A DNA stretch of 64,000 bases from Pelargonium tetragonum (lineage: Eukaryota > Streptophyta > Magnoliopsida > Geraniales > Geraniaceae): contig JAYMTL010000008.1 of the NCBI GenBank assembly GCA_036897445.1, forward strand, positions 203,390 to 267,389, in the 5' to 3' direction. The notes beneath the pieces are model-generated. The model was given only the letters and a program-made list of their open reading frames with translations, had not been told where the DNA came from and ran no database searches. Positions 12,165-23,434 of the stretch are shown one piece after another; positions within the stretch are counted from its first letter, which is position 1, and every line of letters begins with the position of its first letter. The position numbers and the translations under genes were made by a program.

Positions 12165-14639
12165 GGTACAGAAATCCTATCAATATAGTAATAGTATACA
12201 CGGTAAAGGCAAGGCCCCTGCTGAAAAGAGCAGCGTAGATTTTTATATTGATAGAATTTAGTACTAGCTTGTACAAAGCCTTCATTTTTGTATTAACCAA
12301 ACTTCTCCCTTAACCCGTAAGTATATGGCTTTGAGAACCTTTTCATTCTAAGTATTTGAAAACCGAATTAGCAACGTTTTAATACAAGGCTGTAGTCGTT
12401 TAAAAAGAAAATCTACTTAGGTTTCAGGCTGACTTTTGTTATGCCAATATTTTTAGGAGATATGGTATTCCTTGGCGCCCCTTGTTACAAAAAAGGTAGA
12501 AACTTAAGAAGCCCCTTTCTTTTTTCTTTGTTTTTGCTTCAATTCTGGTATTCTTGGGGTTACTAGTAAGGCTTATCGAGTACCAGAAACGAAATTTATA
12601 CTAAGAGGGAGTCCTGCACTCTAAAGTCAATACGAATTAGATATTGTTTGATTCTGTTTAGCGGATGTATTTCCAGGGAGGGTCAGTAACAAAGTAAACA
12701 TCTTGGCAGAAAGGGGTTGGGGCTCAATACGCCTTAGGTCTAGATAAAAGTTATTTATAAAAAAAGGGAATCAGGGCACCCTTCTAGGTATCTACCTATT
12801 TCACTTTTTGGAGCAGCTTTCTGAAAAAATTCAACTATAAGCTATAGTAAGAAAAACCGACCTTTAAAAAGATGTATGCCGCACCTTTTGCTAGGCTAGG
12901 CGGGTTTCTATTTTTCCCTATACAATAGACTCTAAGCTTCAGCGAACCTTATTAGAATATATGTTAAATACAAAGTTGTTTGCCAGACTTTATAGTAATA
13001 GAGGTTCTCTAAAATAAAAACGTAGGCTTATGCTTATTAATTAATTGTAGCGAAATTCCATTCTTTGCGCTAAAGCTAAGAGTCTTTTTTTAAGTTGTTT
13101 TTGCGATACCTAAGAGCCTTGAGTTTCCATCTTATGATAGCTCCGGCTACTCTTTTAGCAGTAATATTCCCCAAAATAGAGTAGGACATAAAGAACTTGA
13201 GAACCCAATCTATAAGAGGACTCCCTTGTGGGGGAGATTAAAGCCCTATAAACTATAAATTTCAAAAGCCCACCCTTTGCTATGGTTATGCTATGGAAAT
13301 ACACCTAAATTGAACTTAATAGATTAAACCGGAGGATTTACTAGACCTAAATTAAGTTAGCTATATGCAAAAAGCGCTACTATATACTTTTATTCTTAAG
13401 GGGAATTCTCTTTGGAGTATTCTTACTCAAGTAAAACCTATTAAATAAAAAGTTTCGTAATATCTTACTCATCTAAAGGAATGCCAACTAAAGAACAGAG
13501 ACTTTTAAGTTGAGAAGGAGAAAGCCCTCGCTTAAAGAAAGTCAAAGTCTAAGAAATAAAGGAATACAAGCCTTTTGGTTCCTTATAGATTTGGTAAATA
13601 GGGTTTTTTGTATTAATTTCATCAGTTATGTTAGTATATAAAATTTTGTGATATAAAACAGAAGCTCTAGTTAATACTTAATTGGTAATAGATACCAGGT
13701 CGGGTTTCTGAGACAACAGCGAATCTAGAAAATTTTTATATTTGTCTTTAAGCGGTAAGGGCTTTAATTTCTTGGGTAAATCATGATAGGATAACCCAGA
13801 ACTTCGTGTTAGGACACAACAAATATACTAAAGCAAATAAAGGAAAATGGATACTAAGCTTTAGTAGATCCCTGTGAGATAAACCTACTCTGTATAAAGA
13901 GGGCCGGAAGCTAAGCTTGTTTATTGCTTATTCAGGATCCCATCCCACTATAAATATCTAGGAAAGATTTTAAGTTATTAACACGTGTATTACAACTTAT
14001 ATAAAACCCTTGTACGTTAAGAATCAAAGATAGGGGCAATCTAAAGCAGAAAAGCTCTCTGCGGAAACCCTAAAACTAAAAAAAGGGGAGAAATTCCTGC
14101 CTACATGCCTGTAAAAAGCTACTTAGTTCACATTTACCCCAGCTTACTTTAATATATATATCCCCTTCCTTTTTAATTTTCTTGTTTGTAAAAACCTGCT
14201 TTATTTCAAAACTTTCTATATCCAAAAAGGGAACGTAGATAAGTAATGTACCCATCCTCTCTATAGCATTTCTCGTGCCCCTCTTTATTCTTAAGAGTTT
14301 TTCCTCTACTATACCCTGAACTTGATAAGCGAATCTTTCTATTCTTGTATTACACAAAAAAATGGGGCCCTCTTTTTGTAGCGGATGGATGCCTTTTAAA
14401 ACTTTTGTTACCACCACCTATAGAGAATTTAAGTAATTCTAGGATAGGAAGATAGAAACCCAATAAAATACCACTAGATATATGCACCGAGAAGGGGGGG
14501 CTCTTCGTGGAATTTTTGAGTTGGGACAATCGTCGACTAGTGAACACAATCCCAGAAAATCTCTGTAGACGCTTATTTTAGATTCTCGATTATACTTTTT
14601 CGGCCAGAATACTGAGTGCCATTCGGACTAACTTCCTTA

Positions 14640-14710
14640 CGACTAAGCGATTTGAACCCCAAGCTTTCTAATTTAACTGCTAAAAAGTAGGAGCTCTACA
14701 AAGGATTCTG
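14640..14710 (-). other. tRNA-like fragment, minus strand
   Basis: The minus strand reads GGGGTTCAAATCGC, the general form of a tRNA T-arm, preceded by an A/T-rich stretch and a GAGCTCCTAC palindrome-like block. The stem on the 3' side (TCGC) does not match the 5' side (GGGG), and no acceptor pairing is evident. A weak relic at best. Confidence 0.12.
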
Positions 14711-14920
14711 TACTGCAGTTCCCCTTAGAGACTTTTCTACCATTCATGCAGAAAAGGCATATGCATATATAAAGCCTCATTATTAAGTGATTATGAGACT
14801 CCTAAGTTAAGCGCCCATGGGCTTAAAACTACCTATGCAAGCCCCTAAGTTTATATCTTTTTAAATAAGCAATGCTCTTAGCCCGGATCTCAAAGGTAAT
14901 GGAAATAAGTATGACACTGG

Positions 14921-14938
14921 TTTATAAAGTTTATAAAG
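14921..14938. repeat. 9-bp tandem repeat TTTATAAAG x2
   Basis: Two exact adjacent copies of TTTATAAAG. A minor replication-slippage product. Confidence 0.7.
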
Positions 14939-16829
14939 AAGTCCGCATATTTTGTTGTTTAATTCAAGGGACTTGGGGTCGACCGGTTACTTACCCTGTT
15001 GCCCACAAACAGCTACGAAAAACTCTTGCTTGGTGCAGAATTTCTTAGATAATTTGAATTTAGTATAGGATTATTAAGAATTTATGAAACGAAAAGAGAA
15101 ATCCTAAACTTAAGTTAAGTAGAGAAACTTTTTATCTATATCTTTGCCTGTTACTTAATAAACAAGAAGACCCTAGTAAAGCTATTTACGATATATTCCA
15201 CCCTCGCTTTGAAGAGTAGTTTTATACGTAAATAATAAGGCACCTACTTTTTAGTAGGCATGCAAGGGGTGCGCTTCCTTAAGTGAATCCTATTTATATC
15301 AACAAAAGTCTTTAAGAATTCTTTATAGTTTTACTCCGTTTATAACTCACACCTTTAGCAACTTTTTAAAAGGTTTCTTGCAAAATGGGGTTTAGAGGCA
15401 TTCATAGTACAGAAATCCGGCTGTAAAGGTGCACCTTAGGAGCTTCCGTTAGGTTCTACTTTGAAGTAATAAAGGTTGAAGGTCATTTTCCAATGAGCTA
15501 TTCAACTTAAGAGGATTCCTTATACTTGTATTTTAAGTATAGTGTTTTTATTCTGCAGTATCTGATATTCAATTTTCAGGGCTCTGTTAACAAGGGAAAG
15601 TAAAGGGCCTAATATTTAAATAAAGCTCCCCAGAGGTTTTTTGGTATAACTGGGTTAATAGAGGAGTTTTTTAGGTATGGAGTTGGTATGGCTTTAAAGT
15701 AAATAAAGACGAGTTTTACGACTCAGATTAGGGCAGGTACAAGACCCTAGTCTTTAAATGTGGGGTCTAGGAAAATTCTAAATTGAGATTTCTAATCCAA
15801 ACGGGCAAGCTAGGGTCTAAAATGAAATATGTATCTGTTATTTCCTATTTAAGTCTTATTCAAGCAAAGCTAGAATAGAATAAAAAACGAAGGTTCAATT
15901 CAGTTTGGTATTCCTTATTTCTGTATACTTTGAAGCTTTTTAAAACAAGGGTTTAGATTCATTTCAGTGCTTCAGTTAGAAGTTCTACTGTGTAAGATAG
16001 TAATCTCCAGCCCTTTTTCTTTGTGGATAGCTTAGTCATCTGAAAATAGGTTAAAACTTTCCTGGGGTATAGCCGCGGTTATATTAACTTAGGTTTTTCA
16101 TAAAACTCTGCAAGGTAAGGCTTTTTAGTAAAAGTTCCATCTCAAACGAGTCCCTTTTTCCGGAATGCTCCATTAAAGACACTTAAAGGTCCTTAAAATA
16201 TGTAGCTCGATTTATTCTTATAATTCTTAAGAAGGTTATAAAATTCTTATTAGGTTAGGAAACAAAACCTCTTATATTTTTATGTTAAAGCATGTCTTAT
16301 ACAATCCCAAGTTTCGTTTACTTTACAAGGTTTTTGGCTCCTCAAGTTCAAGAAAGTTTCTAAAATAAAAAAGCATCTAAGGGGTGCCTTGCCACTTGAC
16401 TATACTCCACAACTAGTATTTAAGAGGACTTTTTTTTTATTTCAATCTAAGCGATTTCATTACTAACTCCTACAGCTAGAAAAGAACCTCAAGCCAGCTC
16501 TTTCGCAATTCTAGAAATCTAAGTAAGAGTCAGCTTCCTAGGCTTTATCTTTATACGGGATTTTTGTATATGAAGTACTCCTGATTCCACACCCTAATAT
16601 CCTTCAGAATCCGGGTTGCGCTATAATTTGACTACAATGTATACGTCTAGTCCGTCCTGCTATAACTTGTTCCGCTTTTGGCTAAAAAAAGCCAGTCTCT
16701 TATTCTTATATTCCCCTTTTTAATGCTCCTTGGAATTACAAACAAGGTTTTCTACGATCGAAAAAAGATCTCCACGCTCTTCTCTGAAACAATTGCCTCT
16801 AATCTAAAAATAAAAAATACAAGTACATA

Positions 16830-16844
16830 TTAATTACATTACCT
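16830..16844 (-). repeat. 15-bp core repeat AGGTAATGTAATTAA, copy 1
   Basis: The plus strand carries TTAATTACATTACCT, the reverse complement of the core. Similarity to the other copies falls off quickly on both sides, apart from a TTATTA-like stretch on the AGG side. Together with copy 2 (18807-18821, opposite strand) it brackets about 2 kb containing the minus-strand island at 17.24-17.85 kb, so the pair may be the ends of a decayed element. Confidence 0.6.
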
Positions 16845-17240
16845 TTATTAGGCGCCCCTTTTTGAACCCCAGCTTATTGCACCTCCTCTATTAAAAAAGT
16901 TTTTTAACTTGGATTCAACTCCACCCCAGAAGGAATTTATTTAACTTTTGAGAAGCCATACTTTTATTTAATGTAGAAAACCTTTTTTCCCTTTTAATAC
17001 TAGTAGTACTGAATCTAGTTTTCCCTTTCTCCTATAAATATCTAAACCCAGAAATTATACATATTTAAACTCAAAATGGCAGCCTTCTCTAAAGTACAGG
17101 AACTCATATCTCTTGTCTTTCTTTACTTATATTTATTAGCACTTTCTTCTATATTTAAAGTACACGGGAAAAGCTTTATCTAAGCTCTTACTTTTTGTAG
17201 TTCGTAACTAAAGAAGTTCGTTAATAAAGAGGAACTTTCA

Positions 17241-17850
17241 GAGTTTGTAAGCAAGGAAATTCAACTAATATAGATAAACAAAACAGTCAATTAAGAAAAC
17301 CTAGATAACTATAATATAAGAAGAAGGTAAACTTATTAAACAGGTAGCCACCTTAACAACTAGGCAATTAGAACTAAATAATTTCTTACAAATTAGGTAT
17401 GTAGGAAAACTTTCCAAAAATCCGTAAAATCCTTATAAGATTCTGTAGTATTTGCTTTTGTTGCTTTGTCTTTGTATTCTTGTTAGATTCTTGTAGCTAA
17501 TGTCTTTCTTGTACTATTGTAGTTAGTTATTGTACTGTACTTTTGTATTGGGATTGGGGGTTTTAGGAGCTCTCCCCTAACCATATAGTATTGTTCTTGT
17601 TTTAGAACCTCCTCCTTTTTGTAAAACTTACTTCAAGAAAACCTTCCCCTTCTTACAAAACCTAGTTAAAATCTGAGAGCTAGGAACTACACTCTTATGG
17701 GTTCTACCTTTCTTACCGGGCTTTCTCTGTCTTATGGAGCCTTGTTGTTGTCCTTTTGTAGCTGTACTTATTTCTAGCCTATAGTTAGAGTACTTACTGT
17801 AGTCTTTTTATGTATTATAGTCAATGGAAAATGGGGACTTTGTTGCCTAG
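17241..17850. other. Palindrome-poor island, 17.2-17.85 kb
   Basis: The texture changes: on the plus strand the sequence is T/G-rich (purine-rich on the minus strand), and the dispersed GC palindrome is nearly absent. The exception is one copy around 17555-17580, where TTAGG-AGCTCT-CCCCTAA forms an imperfect inverted repeat. The island contains family member B. I see no recognisable product. Confidence 0.4.
17690..17768 (-). repeat. Dispersed island family, member B
   Basis: On the minus strand this segment shares ordered blocks with the plus-strand segment at 19022-19107: CAGCTACAA, then CTCCATAAGAC, then TAAGAA-GGTA, then ACCCATAAGA. The order is conserved with small indels between blocks, which argues for common descent rather than chance. 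The two copies lie in opposite orientation about 1.3 kb apart. In the frame that gives KKGRTHK here, the other copy gives KKGIKTHK. Confidence 0.5.
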
Positions 17851-18782
17851 ATTCCCTTCGCAGTAAGCTAACTTCTAAAGAAAACTATTGGATCTGATTG
17901 AAGGTGAAGTGCTACTTTATTTAGAAACTCACGGAATGAAGAAAGGCCTTAGACATAGAAATTTTTAATAGGTAACTTAGTTTTAGTTAGAAATGTGATC
18001 CTGAGGAGTCGAAATGCTTCTAACCGGAAACACTAAGAAAAAGAACCCTTCTTAAATGAGCGCTTTTGTAGACTCTCCATACCGAACCCTTTTGAAGCAA
18101 AACTCTTAGAAGTGCCCTTGGCTTTACTCCTGAATAGTACAAATTTAGTTTACAATAAGAAAATCCCCCGTTCTAGATTTGGTTGACCGAGGTAGCAAAG
18201 CTAATCTAACTAAAATAGAAAGGGAAACTCCCGCCGTCTCTGTAACAAGTCCATCCCGAAATTGAAATAGATGACCCTTGCTTGTTTTTGACCACTACTC
18301 ATAAATTTTATTCCATATTTACAGGTTTAACTTATTTGCTTCTTAAATTCTGAGAGTAGACCCATTAGCTTTAGGCCTAAATCTCCTTTCATTATTATGA
18401 CTATCTGCTGGAATTTGAGACCTAGAAAGAAAGAAAAAACCTTACTTTCAATAAAACAATAAAAGGCTTTTTCAATAAAAGTAAATAGGTAATATGGATT
18501 CAATAGAAGAATACCGAACTTACTATCTAGAGTGTTTTTTTTCTGCTGTTTAGGTACTTCGTAAGGTGTTCATTTTATCTGTTTTACGTAAATTTTGACT
18601 ATAAAACTTTTGTAGCTATTCTGCACTTCTACAACAAAAAAAGACTTATCAAGAGAGTAAGAAACGAGTGAAGAAAGCGAGTCAATAAGAAGTTTGTGTT
18701 CCTCTAGTGTATGTAAGTACTATTTTAATTAATATCTTCCAAAAGTCTCCCTCGCTAACGTTCTAAGTTTCTTTCCTCTGTT

Positions 18783-18838
18783 AGCGATAAAAACAAATAC
18801 AATAAGAGGTAATGCAATTAAATAACTACTATATCCTA
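18783..18838 (+). repeat. Core repeat with extended flank, copy 2
   Basis: AGGTAATGCAATTAA is at 18807-18821. The flanks match those of the 56.5 kb copy on both sides: TTAGCGATAAA on the left, and an AACTA-CTATA-CC stretch on the right, giving about 55 bp of clear similarity with a few substitutions and indels. It is also similar to the reverse complement of 56,295-56,345. This is the best evidence that the 15-mer is part of a longer repeat. Confidence 0.65.
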
Positions 18839-18839
18839 T

Positions 18840-19190
18840 TCCTCTAAGTAGTATACACTTCATTAACAACTATAATAAATATTAAGACACAATAAAGTTA
18901 GTCAGTTTGCATCCTCCTGTAACTCGAGAGTACAATAGGAATATATCTTAACAACTAGTATCTATTACACTATCCTACATCCTACTAAAAAGAAGTTTAG
19001 GTAATATACTAGGGAATACAGCAGCTACAAGTCCAGGCTATAAGAGACAGGCACTAAGCCTCCATAAGACTCATATCCCTAAGAAGGGTATCAAGACCCA
19101 TAAGAAGAATATAGTGGCTAGGAAATAAGGTAAAGGTATGAAGACTGGGGCTAAGAAAGCTAATAAAACAGGGAGTTAAAGTTAGAGTCT
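18840..19190 (+). repeat. Dispersed island family, member A
   Basis: A purine-rich, palindrome-free island. Blocks shared with member B (opposite strand) are CAGCTACAA at 19022-19030, TCCATAAGAC at 19061-19070, TAAGAAGGGTA at 19080-19090 and ACCCATAAGA at 19096-19105. One frame from about 18,951 is open for nearly 60 codons up to TAA and is rich in Lys, His and Gly (PKKGIKTHKK), but it has no ATG and no match that I recognise. It could be a gene fragment, a structured RNA, or a decayed mobile element. Confidence 0.45.
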
Positions 19191-20880
19191 GTTTTTCTTG
19201 TTAGTGTCGGTCGGTCTTATTCTCCCCTTACCTGTCCCAAATTAAAAAGGAATTTCCAGTAAAAGAAAAGGAGTTATAAAGTTCTAAGTTAAGGTTGCTA
19301 GAACTCGGTTTTTCCTAGTTTATATGCTTATGATAAGACCCAAAATCTAGAAAGTCTTCTTTAGAAGGGGTAAGTGTTTCCTTATACTACTTTAAATAGA
19401 GGATAGCAAAATCCATTACACTTTCTGCAACGCAATGTCTTACCCGGCTTTCAAAACAACTAAACAAGGAGCTCGGACTCGGGAAATGTTTAAGGGAATC
19501 AAACGACTAAGAGGAGGCCCCCTTCAGGTAAACAACTGCGGGATTAAACAAGTTTCTATTTCTAACTAAGTAGTAAGTCTAGAAATGGATATAGCATAGA
19601 GCTTATTGAGAGTGAAAGTAATAAGAGTTTCCAAAATAACAAACCAAATAGGACTTAGTTTAGTATAGAGTATTTACAAGACCCAGATTAGTACTAAAGT
19701 CTCATAAAAAGGTATAAAGTCGGGGTTATGGACCATCCCGTATAAAGTATTTAAAGTATTAAAGAATAATCAGAGCAACACGGAAAAGACTAGAGGCATC
19801 CACAAACAAGTATAGGGCAGGATTTCTATGTAAGTCAAAGAGGAAAAAGTAGAGAGCCCCCTTGCTTAGTACTTTGTTATAATAAAAAGGGCATTTTTCT
19901 TCTATACTCATAAAAAACTTTACAGAATTAGAGAAATCCGTGTCAAAGACCAATCCTCTGTATATAAGTTGCAGGGTATTTCTTGATTAGTATAGGACAG
20001 CTTCCTTACGTATTTTTTACAGTTAAAACTAAGAGTCTTTCCTTTTCTAAAAACAAATACTGGTACTAGAGTTCCTCCAGATCAAGGGATCCAGAACAGA
20101 ATAAAATAGATATTGCATTCGGCATACTATAAAGAACCCCTGTTCCTTAGAACCTTAGAATATGAGCCGGGTTTAGGAAAAAGAGGCTTTCTCGTAGTTA
20201 AAGAGGCATTTTCAAAGTTCTATTTCGTATAATTCTTATCAGGATGTATAAAACAAGTATTCAGCATATAATTAGAACAAGCCTACTCGATATCCAGTGG
20301 GCTAAGCCTTTTAGTGTTTTGAAAACTTTATGCCATAATTTTACTAGAAGGATACGCATTTAACAAATCCTTTATACCACGGCTACTCTAACCCCGAACT
20401 CGTAATAAAGAATTGATTTACATTAGGTTCATTAGAGCAAATTGGGATCCTTGTTCTATAGTCAAATTTTAGGCTTTAAAATTTCTTCAATCCACTTAGT
20501 TTGCAGCTTGCTTCTTAAATTTTGATTGATTTCGTAACTGGAACCAATACGAGTAGTGGGGTTGGGACACATATTACTAAAAATTTTACGGCTATACTTA
20601 ATCGAGGAGAATACTCAAATGAAATACCAAATATGTTCAATATAACTTACTTATACGATAAAGCCTTAACCGGGGTTTCCTTAGTATCATTTTTGTATAT
20701 AACTAGCTTTAACTTCAAAGTTTATACTCCGATACTTAATAGAGTTCAATAAGATCCAGTTAATACGTTGACACTTGGGTTTATAGGGATTCCCCAAGAA
20801 TAGACAAAAAAGACAAAACTAAATGGATTTCTAGTTCCTCCTCTTGTACTACACAAGAAACCCGATATAAAGATAATCAC
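19191..20880. other. Gene-free AT-rich block
   Basis: Background with the usual palindromes, for example a GGAGGCCCCC-type block near 19510. Nothing else stands out, and no gene is supported. Confidence 0.5.
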
Positions 20881-20887
20881 AATAGCC

Positions 20888-20925
20888 CAAGTAAGACTAA
20901 GTGCTATCGTACACAAGGCTCATTT
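20888..20925 (+). repeat. Repeat containing GTGCTATCGTACA, copy 1
   Basis: GTGCTATCGTACA at 20901-20913 recurs exactly at 54937-54949, with further similarity on both sides (a TAA upstream, A/C-A-A-G downstream). A 13-mer shared with matching flanks is unlikely by chance. It resembles the TAAGAAGGGTATC..ACCCATAAG block of member A and is probably the same family. It also lies about 0.4 kb from the oppositely oriented member F. Confidence 0.5.
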
Positions 20926-20930
20926 ATTGC

Positions 20931-21249
20931 CTATTTTTCACGTTAAAATTTACCAGACATAAAGGCGCCACATAGTTCAATTACTCTAACTTCAGTGTTT
21001 ACCTATCTTCATTATTGTCAGTAGAAAAGCTTAGATACAATCAATCTTTCTCTTTCTTCTCTTAGAGTAGACTATATAAATTGCCTGCCCGGGTTTACTG
21101 TCCCAAAGAATACTTATACTCCCAGTTTTAGACTGCTTTTGTTTTATTCAGATCGAGAAAAAAATCCCTGTTTACCTAAAGACTTCCAAAGCCCTGAAAG
21201 GACTCTGACTCTTTCTTGACCTGATTATAGTTATAGGAGCTGTATAAAG
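20931..21249. other. Spacer between two repeat islands
   Basis: About 320 bases with no gene that I can support. It separates the plus-strand repeat at 20.9 kb from the minus-strand island at 21.3 kb. Confidence 0.4.
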
Positions 21250-21430
21250 CAAGGCCGGAAACTCCCTATTAACCTTTATAACAATTACTTGTGACTTATA
21301 TCTTACCTTGAGAATTGATACCTGCTATACTACCTGTATTATGAGCCCTGCCTTTCTTATAGGTCTTAGCAGCTATCTATACTCTTATAAGCTATAACTT
21401 CTTTCCCCTACTCTTATGTCCTATAAAAAA
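21250..21430 (-). repeat. Dispersed island family, member F
   Basis: On the minus strand the order of blocks is GACATAAGAG, an AGATAGCTGCTAAGACC stretch, then TATAAGAAAGGCAGGGCTCATAAT. The last is similar to the TAAGAA-GGTA..ACCCATAAGA block of members A and B, and translates in the corresponding frame to KKGRAH. Similarity outside these blocks is weak, so membership is likely but not certain. Confidence 0.35.
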
Positions 21431-22573
21431 GGGAAAAATTTGCAACGCAGGGACGAATAGCATACCGGAGGCAGGAAAAGAATACTTCATAACTTCGAGA
21501 AAAAAATGTAACACGAATTTAGGATGACAAATTCCAAGTCTTTTAGAGAACTAAACAGGAGCTTAAACTAAATCTGGGTTCCTTCTCCTAAGCAGAAGTC
21601 CCCACTTTAAATATCTTACCTTTATTCACAATTCACAAGCGCTACCCTAGGATAGTCTACTATAAAAAAATGCGGAACTGAACAAGGAAGGGATATACAA
21701 ACTTTCTAAAGTGCTAGTAAGTATTGTACCACCTGTTACTTTAGGGTTTGAAGTGTCGCACAAAGGGGCGTCGCCTCCATGATAACTTTAGGGCATTCTA
21801 TCAAAAGCATCCTGTTTTAATTCGGCGGCTAGTATTACTTTTGTAAAACAATGAAAACGCTATGGAAAGGTAGGAGTCTCTTTCAAAGCAAGATACAGAC
21901 CTCCCCTTTAAGTACTTATCCTTTGTCAAGGGACACTTATTTTGACATTTGCTCTGGGTCTTTTATGATATAGGATCCCTTTAAAAGGAAATATTCTCCA
22001 TATTGCATTTCCTAAACCTAAAAATTTTAAGGAAGACTTTTAAAAATAAAAAAAAAGTCTCGTATTTTAGAGGAGTCTCTCAGAGTAGTACTAAGAAAGT
22101 TTTAGCCTCGCGCGCAGTCCTACAACCCGTTTTGTTCGCAGATCCAACGGTAGTAGTCGTAGGGAAAGTAAGGTTTTATCAAAACAAAGTGAAATTTATA
22201 AGTAAAGAAGTACACAAACCAGTCCCGCTTTTTGCCTAACCCCAGTGAGCTAATAAAGCTAGCACAAAGTAGAGGTTTAGTTTCTGACATAAAAGAAGAT
22301 TCATATTCCTAAGCAGCAAGAAGCCTTAATTCAAGGTACATTTTTTTAGTATTTAATTGAAGACTACTCTTTTTTCCTACCTAAATTTTTGTTTGTTATA
22401 GGTTCCCCGAAAAGAAGTACTCGTAATATCCTATCTAGAACACTTTTCTTAGTAATGTTTTTGTAAATCCTCAAAAAGGAAAGGTTTAAGATTAAGAGCC
22501 TGCCCGTATATTTCTTGGGACACCTTTTTTATTTTGAGTACTTCTTATCTTAATAACCTGATCTATAATTGTT

Positions 22574-22595
22574 GCTAAAGCGCTTTAGCTTTTTT
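22574..22595. terminator. Perfect 16-bp palindrome followed by T-run
   Basis: GCTAAAGCGCTTTAGC at 22574-22589 is a perfect palindrome, immediately followed by TTTTTT. The geometry (GC-centred stem followed by U-run on the plus strand) is that of an intrinsic terminator, although there is effectively no loop and no gene upstream. Calling it a terminator is an inference from shape alone. Confidence 0.25.
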
Positions 22596-23411
22596 GCAGG
22601 ATATTTAGAGTATTTCAGAAAGAAAAATTTCTATTTAACTCCTTCTACTTTAACTTAAAATTAAGTAATCAAAGGGTAGATACTTACAAGTATTCCTGAA
22701 AAGCAATAAAAAGGGTTCCTTCTTGAACTAATGAAGGGCCTCCCCAAAGTTACTTATCTATATCCTAATCCTAACCCTTAACTCAAAATTTATGCAATGT
22801 AGATACTCTAAAACAAAGAAACTTTAAAAGGGCTTGAGCACTAGGAAGAATACACAAAAAGATCTATGGGCGCACCCAGCTCTCTTTTGGATATAACTAA
22901 TAGAGTAGTCTACCTCTAGTAAACCCCTAACCTGAAATCTTTTATTATAAGTACTGATAACAATTGCTTTGTAAAAAGAATGAGCCCTTTCCCCTTAGAA
23001 TAATTAGGCTCGTACAAAACAAAGCTTTGAAATCCTTGGTCCTAAGCTGTAGAGTAGAGGGTGCTTAGTCCTCTGTTAGGTATTTTTAATTACAAGGGCA
23101 AGGATCCCCATGAAAAGGTTTGACGTTTGTATATTAACACCGGAGAGTTCTAATATAACAGAGACCCGTGTTGTTAAAAGTGCGGTAAATCCCTCACTTG
23201 CTTGTAAAATAAATAAGACTTATACGCCCTTAGTAAAGTAAATTCCTGCTTTTTTACAGAATATTTTTGGCTTTTCGTTCAATTTAAGAATTCCTAGTTA
23301 TGTGGGTAAAGGTTTTTTATACTATAGGATGCCTCTTTTCTGAGTATTAACTGGGAAGCCCTTAGAGTGCTATGCAGAGTTATCTATAAGTTCCCTCAAA
23401 TTCTGGAGCTT

Positions 23412-23434
23412 CCCTTTAGGTTATACCTATAGGG
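23412..23434. repeat. Hairpin with 9 of 10 paired positions
   Basis: CCCTTTAGGT (23412-23421) pairs with ACCTATAGGG (23425-23434) with a single T-T mismatch and a TAT loop. The outer CCCT/AGGG halves are those of the dispersed palindrome family, here extended into a true stem-loop. Confidence 0.55.

Larger units (their letters stand above)
10001..16800. other. Gene-free AT-rich block with hairpins and short repeats
   Basis: No supported gene. Palindromes of the common type recur throughout. Distinct small features are an (ATT)5 run at 10914-10928, a 7-bp GC-containing hairpin at 12143-12164, tRNA-like pieces on the minus strand at 11451-11513 and near 14640-14710, a 9-bp tandem at 14921-14938 and a run of nine T at 16430-16438. 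The minus-strand ATG frame of 113 codons at 14076-14417 has no recognisable motif and overlaps another spurious frame, so it is not called. Confidence 0.55.
17238..18569 (-). other. TGA-free frame with TAA/TAG interruptions
   Basis: On the minus strand one frame contains no TGA for 444 codons, although standard stops TAA and TAG occur repeatedly. Reading from about 17,840 downward, it gives a Lys/Gln-rich segment including KKGRTHKS near 17,690-17,720. If TAA and TAG encoded Gln this would be a continuous frame ending in TGA at 17238-17240. No family is recognised. Because all frames of purine-rich DNA look superficially protein-like, and TGA-free runs of this size are expected about once by chance in 64 kb, this is recorded only as a candidate decayed or non-standard-code frame. 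Confidence 0.15.

Noticed and set aside
14076-14417. 113-codon minus-strand frame
   Set aside because: It has no recognisable motif and overlaps a second frame (14350-14547) that looks equally plausible; chance open frame.
16068-16085. AGCCGCGGTTATATT, resembling the small-subunit rRNA 530 loop
   Set aside because: The flanking sequence lacks the GTGCCAGC upstream part and any further small-subunit signature (decoding site, 3' end) nearby; a short match only.
20522-20752. 76-codon plus-strand frame with a Thr/Ser/Asn-rich start and hydrophobic tail
   Set aside because: Considered as a small membrane protein, but there is no convincing transmembrane segment, start context or relative.
21770-21830. 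AGCATCCTGTTTTAATTCG, resembling the GGTTTAATTCGA region of small-subunit rRNA
   Set aside because: An isolated partial match with no neighbouring rRNA signatures; the possible CGCACAA upstream is separated by unrelated sequence.
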